The notes under the pieces were generated by a model that searched no databases, had not been told where the DNA came from, and worked only from the letters and a program-made list of their open reading frames with translations. From the NCBI RefSeq assembly GCF_017591425.1, contig NW_024465751.1:4526001-4590000 (forward strand): a stretch of DNA of 64,000 nucleotides, given 5' to 3'. Positions 56,801-64,000 of this stretch are shown piece after piece (the first letter of the stretch is position 1; each line of letters opens with the position of its first letter). The translations under genes and the position numbers were made by a program. The DNA comes from Ochotona curzoniae. Its lineage: Eukaryota; Chordata; Mammalia; Lagomorpha; Ochotonidae.

Positions 56801-57815
56801 CAAATAGGTTTTGGTTCACCTATTCTTTTATGAATTCACCTATTTTATACTAGATTTCAGGAAGGAGTTCAGTTTGATATTACTGTCTTGCAACCAGTTT
56901 TTCATAGCAGGTAAAGGAAATTAATATTTAAGATCTTGATGGAAATTCAATTGAAGGTTAAAATGACATTTGTAAAGAAAATATCTACAATAGATTATTT
57001 TTATGATGTCATCTAAATACATTAAATACATGTTGATATAGAACTTGTCAGAAATATTTCTAATTAGTCCAGTACATATATTTTATCTTGGATACTTATT
57101 TTTCCAACATACAGAGATAAATATATCTGTACTTAGTCTCTTGTCATTTATTTAAATTTTTCTTCATGAATAACTATGCAATAGCCACTATTGATACAAT
57201 AGAAATAATAGCTTTCATTATTTAGCAGGTATGCTTTGATACAAAACAATAACTTTCAAGTCTGTTATCTCTGACAATTGTAGACCCTTCAGAATTCATC
57301 ATCATTTACGCTTTAGAGATACATAGACTTAGATATGCAGGAGAGATAAAATTTGGAACCTAAATTTCTTGGATTCTATAAGATGAAACATGATTCTTTA
57401 GACTTGGCCCTGGGTATCATGTGGACACACGTGTACAGTGGTGGTAAGGGATTTTAAATTGGTTGTTGATATGCTGGAGTTCATCGTTCCCCTTTGCATT
57501 GCCTTGGTTCTGCATTAGCTCCCTTTTCCCCGAATGGTGGGAGTTTTCCGAAATGTAGCCACAGCAACAGTCAATACTAGAAGACAGCTGAGCATCATCG
57601 ATACAGTTCTGAGGGAAAGACTGTTGAGCCAAGGAATTTGTCTTCAGCCAATCTGCCTTTTCTGTTTTGGTGCAAGTGGCAGATGTCCCTCTGTCATTTG
57701 GAAACCTTTGGAAGGCAACAAGAAATCCTTCTTCACCCTTTCATTCTTAATGTTGCTCATATTTGATGTATATCTATGTATGGCTTTAGACACAGACTAT
57801 TCCTTTTTTTAAACA
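53859..57815. other. Long unique stretch, no gene recognised
   Basis: About 4 kb without young repeats. A possible L2 tail lies at 54150-54215. A (TTTCA)n patch sits at about 55038-55058. ORFs of up to 116 codons (minus strand 55596-55946) have no recognisable motif. Confidence 0.45.
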
Positions 57816-57819
57816 AGAA

Positions 57820-58135
57820 AATCATCTTTATTTGAAAGGCAGATTTACACTCAGAAAAGGACACACACATGGAGAGAGAGATCTTTGATCTCTAGTTCAT
57901 TCTCCAACTGGCTAGAGCTGAGCTGATTCAAAGTCAGGAGTCAGGCGTGTCCAGTGGGTCATCCGAATGGGTACAGGGGCCTACAGATCTGAGCTGTCCT
58001 CTGCTACCTTCCCAGGCAGAATAGTAAGGAGCTGGTCCAGAAATGGAGTATCGGGGAAACAAACCCGCTCCTATCGGGTTGCTGATGCTGCAGCCAGAGG
58101 ACTAGCCTGATTTGCCATTGTGCGGGCTTCAGAGC
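57820..58135 (-). mobile_element. CSINE, old
   Basis: 'aatcatctttatttgaaaggcagatttacactcagaaaagg', 'gatctctagttcattctccaactggc', 'aaagtcaggagtcaggcg', 'gagctgtcctctgctaccttcccaggc', and the head ending 'gatttgccattgtgcgggcttc'. Confidence 0.8.
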
Positions 58136-58795
58136 AGTGCTTGTTAATTGCTTGTCTCTCACTGTTCCATGAGGGTAGGAGCTCTGGTTTGTTTTGTTTG
58201 CCACTATGTGTTCAATACATTGAATAATACTCAGTACATGGCAGCTCTTCATTATTGCTTGTATACATTTTAATATAGATCTAAAATAAGATGTGAGTAT
58301 AATTATGATTTGAAAATAAAATGCAAGTTGTCTAAATGCTGACAAATAATAATGCAGCTAACAGAGTTGAAGGTAGGGTATTGAAGGTGGCAAACAAAGT
58401 AAGTTTGCTAATCCTCTGTGAAACCAGTGGTGTAACATAATGGTGGATGTTTGATTTTGAATGGCTTTTCAAGGCATGTTTTGTAATATGTTATTTCTTA
58501 AAATTTAGAGAAGTCTGTCATGAATTAATAGATGTTTCAGATCAGAAACATACAGCGTAACTGTTTTCCTTTCTGCTCAAGTTCATTTTCCCTCTGCGTT
58601 ACATTCAGACACACTCAATGCAATCCTTTGGTTCAAGAGAGCAGATATTGTGAACCCATTGTCTTAAATGCTTCCATCAAGGCATCTGTGAACTATATAT
58701 GCTTTTTATTATCTTCTTTTCTTAATTCCTATTTTATTTACGATAGAGTGCTGACAGAATTGATTTAATGAGGCAATAACAGTGATTTTTTAAAA
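58136..58795. other. Unique sequence with an L2-like tail
   Basis: 58165-58265 ('atgagggtaggagctctggtttg...aataatactcagtacatggcagc') follows the L2/MIR 3'-end pattern in forward orientation. Otherwise nothing recognised. Confidence 0.4.
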
Positions 58796-58799
58796 AAGT

Positions 58800-59050
58800 G
58801 TTAAAAATTTTTTTTTTTAATGTGAAGGGAGAGCCCATTACTCAGTTGGCCGCATGGTAGGGGCTGGGCGAGGCTGAAGCTAGGAGCCAGGAACTTCATC
58901 CAGGTTTCCCACATGGGTGTTGGGTGTCCAGCTACTTGGGCCTGTCTTGTACTGTTTTTTGCAGAAAGTGGAGCAGGAGGGCCACATAGCAGCACCCATG
59001 GGGGATGCTGGTGTCACAGGGGAAAGCTTCATTTACAGTACACAGTGCCT
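58800..59050 (-). mobile_element. CSINE, partial
   Basis: 'gtgaagggagagcccattactcagttggccgcatgg', 'gaggctgaagctaggagccaggaacttcatcc', 'gatgctggtgtcacaggggaaagc' and 'cagtacacagtgcctg'. The GA segment is missing. Confidence 0.78.
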
Positions 59051-59067
59051 GTTGCTGATCATGATTA

Positions 59068-59408
59068 TTTTTTTAAATGACTTATTTTGTTTTCATTGCA
59101 AAGTCAGATACATAGAGAGGAGGAGAGACAGAGAGGAAGATCTTCTGTACGATGATTCACTCCCCAAGTGACCCCAAGGGTGGGCACTGTGCCGATCCGA
59201 AGCCAGGATCCAGGAACTTCTTCCAGGTCTCCCACGTGGGTGCAGAATCCCAAGGCTTTGGGCCATCCTCCACTGCCTTCGCAGGCCACAAACATAGAGC
59301 TGGATGGGAAACAGGAAGCGAATCGGGGCTGCGGGGATTAGAACGCGCCCATATGGGATCCCTGTGCATTCAAGGCAAGGATTGTAGCTGCTAGGTCACA
59401 ATGCCAGG
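59068..59408 (-). mobile_element. CSINE, fairly young
   Basis: Tail 'tttttttaaatgacttattttgttttcattgc', 'aaagtcagatacatagagaggaggagagacagagaggaag', 'gattcactccccaagtgaccccaagg', 'gccgatccgaagccaggatccaggaac', the B box reverse 'ggattagaac', and the head ending 'ggtcacaatgccaggc'. Retains several CpGs. The insertion lies only about 20 bp from the SINE at 58800-59050. Confidence 0.92.
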
Positions 59409-59519
59409 CATGATAATGGTTACTTTTAATGGTGCTGATGATGAGTAAATATTTTTTTTACTGGCTTCTTTGAATGTATGTAGTGATTTATATGTCTTTT
59501 AATCAGAATTTTATTTTTA

Positions 59520-62500
59520 TTTGGTTTTAAAGAATTTATTAAAACACTAGATGCTCAGAGTCTTGGCAAATACATGAGAATTACTGTAATTCTCGTCAGT
59601 TATTGTGTTAATGTGATATTAATACCAGAAGGACAGATTCAACATAGTTCTACATACAACCGTATGGACATAATGATCTCCTAATTTTTGAAGTGAAATA
59701 TTTTTAATTCACATTATATTCAAAGTCTTAATACCCCACTAGACGGAGAGTTTGACAAACAAAAAGTGAAACAACTTTTGTTCAACAGGGATATAGGCAA
59801 GGGTTAAAAAATAATCAAATGGAAATGTTTCCAGTTCCTTCAGACATAGTAAAATTTGAAATGATCACAAATGATTAAAGCCATAGTAGTTTATCTATTT
59901 ATATTAACGACCACAAATAAGAGAAAATGAGATATTTGTCTTTTTGGGTCTGGCTTGTTTCACGTAACAAACTGGTCTCCAGTTGCATTCATTTATTGCG
60001 AAAGTCAGGATTTCCTTTATCTTATGGCTGAGTAATATTACGTAACATTTATATACAATATTTTCTCTGTCCAATTAGTTGTTGATAATATCAGAATTGC
60101 TTTAATATTTTAGCTACTTTAAATTTTCGCTGCTGTTAACCTGAGAGTGTAGAAAAACTCTTCAATGTTACTTTTGCTTTATCTAGAAGTGTGCCCCAGT
60201 GTTGGTTAGGTGGCTTTTAGAGTAGCTCTATTTGTACTTTCTAAAGACTCTCTATATTGTGTTCCATAATGATTGTATCAGTTTGCATCCCCAGCAACAG
60301 TGTATTATGGTGCCCTTTCTCTCCCTATCTTGCCAGCATTTCTTACTTTTTGACTTTTAGGTGGCATCCTGTCTAACTTTGGTGATGCAGTATCTCATTG
60401 TGGTTGTTATTTGCATTTCCCTGCTCGGCGGTGATCCCGAGGACCTCCTCATGTGTCTGTTGAACTTTGCTATTTCTTCCTTTGAAAAGCACCTGTTCAT
60501 ACTCTGCCGATTTCTTGACTGTATTGCTTGTTTTGTTGTTGTTGAGTTTATTGAGCTTCTTATATATTCTGGTAATTATTGTCTCATCAAATGCGTAATT
60601 TTCAAATATTTTCTCTGATTCTGTTGGCTGCGTCTCCGGTTTGCTGGTTATTTCTTCAGCCATGCTGAAGCGCCTTAGATGTAATTCCAGCTGTTTTGTT
60701 TTGTTTCAATTGCCTGTGATTCTGAGATCTCATTCAAAAAGTCTTTGCCTATGTCAATGACCTTTGCCTATGTCTTTGCCTTGTTTCCCCTAGAAGTTTT
60801 ATATTTTCAGGTGTTAGATTGAATCCTTGATTCACTGTGAGTTGATTTTAATATAGGGTGTTTGGTGGACTGGCTAGCTTGTTTTCAAACTTCTGAATGT
60901 GGAAATTCAGTTTCTTCAGAATTATTGATTGAAGATTGTGTTAATTCCAGGCAGTGATTAGCATATTTGTCAAAGTTGTGTTGGTTGTACCTATATGGAT
61001 GATCTGCTTGTTCATAATGTCTGCTGTTGTGCCAATACTAGGCTGTTTTTGTTATATCAGACCTGTGGTGTGTCTTGCATGTTCTGACGTTCCTTACTGT
61101 GTTTTTAATCCCCAAACGTTGCTAAGCTCTCCTAGGAGTTCCTGTGGTCTCATAGTGGAGTTGTTGCTTTCTCTGTACGACAGATTGTGTCATCTGTAAA
61201 CAGGGATAATTCGACTTCCTCCTTTCCAATTTGTTTCTCTTTTGATTTTTGTTTTTTTCTTGCCTACTGACTCTGGCCAAAGCTTCGATAATTATAGTAA
61301 ACAATTATGGTGAGGGTGGGCATCTTTGTCTGGTTCCAGATGTTAGTAAAATAGCTTCCCGTTGAGTACGATGCTGGTTGTGGGTTTATCATGTATCGCC
61401 TTGATTGTGTTGAGTAATGTTCTTTCCATAACCGATGGTTTTTAAGGTTTTTATCATGTAGCAATGTGGTACTTTAACAAATGCTTTGTCTGCATCCTCT
61501 GAAATAATCATATGGTTTTTAACCCTTGTTTTATTGAAGTGTTGTATGATATTTATTTACTTACATATGTCGAAGCACCTCTGAATCCTTTACATAAATG
61601 CCATCTGGTGTGGGTGGATAATATTTTTTGACATGTTGGTGCTTATTTGCTAGTATTCTTTGAGGATTTTTGCACATATGTTTATCGGGGATATTGGTTT
61701 GTAGTTCTGTTTTTTGTTGTATTGTTGCTTTGGAATTAGAGTAACACTGGCCTCATAGATGAGTTTACAGTGATTTATTCCCTTTCATTGGTGGTGAGTA
61801 ATTTAAGAGAAAAAATTAACATGAAGCCATCTAGTCCTGAGATTTTCTTTGGCGACTTTTTGCTTTGTTTTGTAACTCACTAATCCCACAATGAACCTCA
61901 GTCTTTGTTACTAGTCTATTCTGGTTTTCTATGTTTTTATTTCTCAGTTTTGGTAAATTGTGTATGTACAGGAATCTATATCTTAGGGATCTTTCAATAA
62001 CAGGTTTAACAGTTCATTTGATTCTATTTCTGTGGTATCAGTTGTAACATCTCCTGTTTTTTCACTGCTATTTATTAATTTGGATATTCTACCTTTTCCT
62101 TTAGGTTACTTAGGCTAGTGGTTTATCAATTTTGTTTATTTTCTCAAGGAGCCAGCTCTTAATTCCACTGATTGTTTTTTAAAGATTTATTTATTTTTAT
62201 TGGAAAGGCAAATATACAGATAGTAGGAGAGACAGAGAGGAAGATCTTTCATCCACTGAAAGGTGGCTGCCATCCCCTGGAGTTGTGCCAATCTGAAGCC
62301 AGGAACCAGGAGCTTCTTCTGGGTCTCCTACGTGGGTGCGGTCCCAAGGCTTTGGGCCGTCCTCAACTGCTTTCCCAGGCCACAAGCAGGGAGCTGGATG
62401 GGAAGTGGAGCTGCTGGGATTAGAACCAGCAGCCATATGGGATCCCGGCGTGTTCAAGGCAAGGACTTTAGTTGCTAGGCCACCATGCCGGACCCTGCAC

Positions 62501-64000
62501 TAATCTTTTTAATAGTATTTAGAACTTCTATTTTTGTTTATTTCTGTAATTTTTATTATGTTTCATTCTATAATTTTGAGATTGATTTGTTCATGTTTTG
62601 AAATACATTGTTAGCTCATTTATTTGATTTTTTTTTGTATATACTTACTGCTATAAAGTTTACTCTTAATACTGCTTTTGCTATATCACATACATTTTGA
62701 TGTGTTTTTATTTTCATTTAAGGAATTTTCGTTTTCTTTTTTGATTTATTCTATGGCTCACTGTTTGCTAAAGAATATGTTATATATTTTCTATATGTTT
62801 GTTTTCTAGTACGTCTTTGGTGGATAATTTACAGTTTCATTTCATTATAGCCGGAAAAGATATGTAACATGATTTCTGTGCTTTTCAGTTTGTTGAGACT
62901 TTTGTTTCATGACCTTGTATACAGTTTGTCCTAGAGAATGGTCCATGCAGTAATAAAAAGAATGTGTGGTCTGAACCTGTAGGATGACAGATATGCATGT
63001 CTATGAGTCCCATTTGGTCTTTAGGATTTTGTTATTTATTATTGATTTTCTATTCTGCTTTTCCTGTACATTGATGAAAGTGAAATGTTGAATTCTATCA
63101 TTATTACTCTATTGGAGTTTATGTCTCCATTAAGAGCCATTAATATTTGGTTTATAAAACTTCCTGCCCTGGCATTGGGTGAATATTCATTTATTGTAGT
63201 TGCATCTTCTTGTAAAGTTGACCCCTTAATCATTACATAATTAATTCATGGCCTCTTTTAACCATTTTTGTCCTAAAGATTTTTTTTTCCTCATGTGAGA
63301 ATAGACACTCTTTATCAATTCTGAATTAATAGATTATCTTTTCTAACCTTTCTGTTTCACTCTATGTGTATCAATAGTAGTTGGTGAAATTTCTTTTTTT
63401 TTTTAAATCAGTTCAACCAAAATGTATCTTTTAATTGCATACTTTGATGTATTTTCATCCATGGTGGTTATTGATATGGAGTGATTTAGCTGTTTATACT
63501 TTTCATGAGTCATCATGTTATTTGTTTTGAGCCTCCTGTGTTCTGTCGCTAGGTTTTCTGCCTTCTAATTCACTCACGATGCTGGATGTCTTTCTCTGTT
63601 TTATTTGTACAGGATTTCCTTCAGCATTGTTTGTGAGGCTAGCTAAGCGGTGACAGCATATTTCAATTTTTGCTTGTCCTGGAAGGTCTTTATTTGATGT
63701 TCATTTATAAATGAGAACCTTGCTGGTGAAAATAAGGTGGCTTAGCAATTTTTCTTTCAGATATTGGATCAGGTCTGTCCCTTTGTCCTGAGAAATATGA
63801 TTAACTGGATGGGAGAACATTTAAAGGTGATCTGGCATTTCTTTCTTGTCTATTTTAAAATATTCTCTTTGATTATATTTGCTTTAGGAAGTTTTCCTAT
63901 AATGTGTCCTGGTGAGGATCATTTTAGGCTCATGCCTACTGGGAGTTCTATATGCTTCCTGTATTTGGATTTCCATGTTTTTCCAGATTTGGTCACTCTT
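59520..64000 (-). mobile_element. LINE-1, old, long, continues right of window
   Basis: Minus-strand L1 read from its 3' end: 3' UTR at about 59520-60900 ('ggtctggcttgtttcacgtaacaaactggtctccagttgc'), ORF2 RT and linker at about 60950-62150 ('atggtgagggtgggcatctttgtctggttccagatg', 'ctttgtctgcatcctctgaaataatcatatgg', 'agtaacactggcctcatagatgag'), a SINE at 62176-62495, endonuclease side at about 62500-63430 ('ttcattatagccggaaaagatatgtaacatgatttctg', 'tggagtttatgtctccattaagagcc', 'gttgaccccttaatcattacataattaattcatggcctc'), and the ORF1 C-terminal region at about 63600-64000. Domain order is preserved, but no frame is open beyond about 96 codons. Confidence 0.88.
62176..62496 (-). mobile_element. 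CSINE inserted in L1
   Basis: Tail 'ttttttaaagatttatttatttttattgg', 'aaaggcaaatatacagatagtaggagagacagagaggaag', the body, B box reverse 'ggattagaacc' near 62418, and the head ending 'ggccaccatgccggaccc'. The flanks 'cactgattgttttt' and 'cactaatctttttaa' look like an imperfect TSD. It interrupts the L1 ORF2 region, so it is younger than that L1. Confidence 0.92.

Overview
The window looks like mammalian, almost certainly lagomorph, intergenic or intronic DNA, and pika (Ochotona) fits better than rabbit. It is AT-rich and has no operon structure, ribosome-binding sites or long conserved reading frames. It carries about 27 copies of a tRNA-derived SINE of the lagomorph C-repeat (CSINE) type, several LINE-1 (L1) copies, MaLR-type LTRs and worn L2/MIR relics. 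The species call comes from the SINE consensus as I remember it, not from a search. I found no host protein-coding exon, rRNA, tRNA gene, ncRNA gene or CRISPR array that I can support. By hand count roughly 40-45% is recognisable repeat.

Layout. Bases 1-2236 are the 5' part of an L1 on the minus strand: the start of ORF2, a frameshifted ORF1, and a 5' UTR ending in a YY1-like motif. Bases 2237-20200 are mostly unique sequence with scattered SINEs and L2/MIR relics. Bases 20215-22950 hold an old, internally deleted minus-strand L1, followed by a MaLR LTR. Bases 27190-29400 hold two L1 ORF2 fragments broken up by SINEs. Bases 30000-41000 are mainly unique, with two LTRs and a SINE-in-SINE nest. 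Bases 42000-43850 are an old L1/HAL1-type fragment and an LTR. Bases 45266-49944 are the most structured part: a minus-strand L1 with target-site duplications (TSDs), most of ORF2 deleted, and a second 1.86-kb element inserted in its 5' UTR with its own TSD. Bases 49945-59500 are largely unique, with several SINEs, including a very young copy at 52583-52928 flanked by a perfect 17-bp duplication. Bases 59520-64000 are a long old minus-strand L1 running off the window.

How the parts relate. L1 supplies the reverse transcriptase that mobilises CSINEs in trans, and the CSINE tails (AATAAA followed by TCTTT) match the T+ class of tRNA-derived SINEs. All recognisable L1s and about 22 of 27 SINEs lie on the minus strand, which would fit an intron of a gene transcribed rightward, although no exon is visible.

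The best candidate for something undescribed is the nested element at 47165-49028. It joins a GC- and CpG-rich 5' domain of unknown origin to an L1-like 3' end and carries no L1 ORF1 or ORF2.
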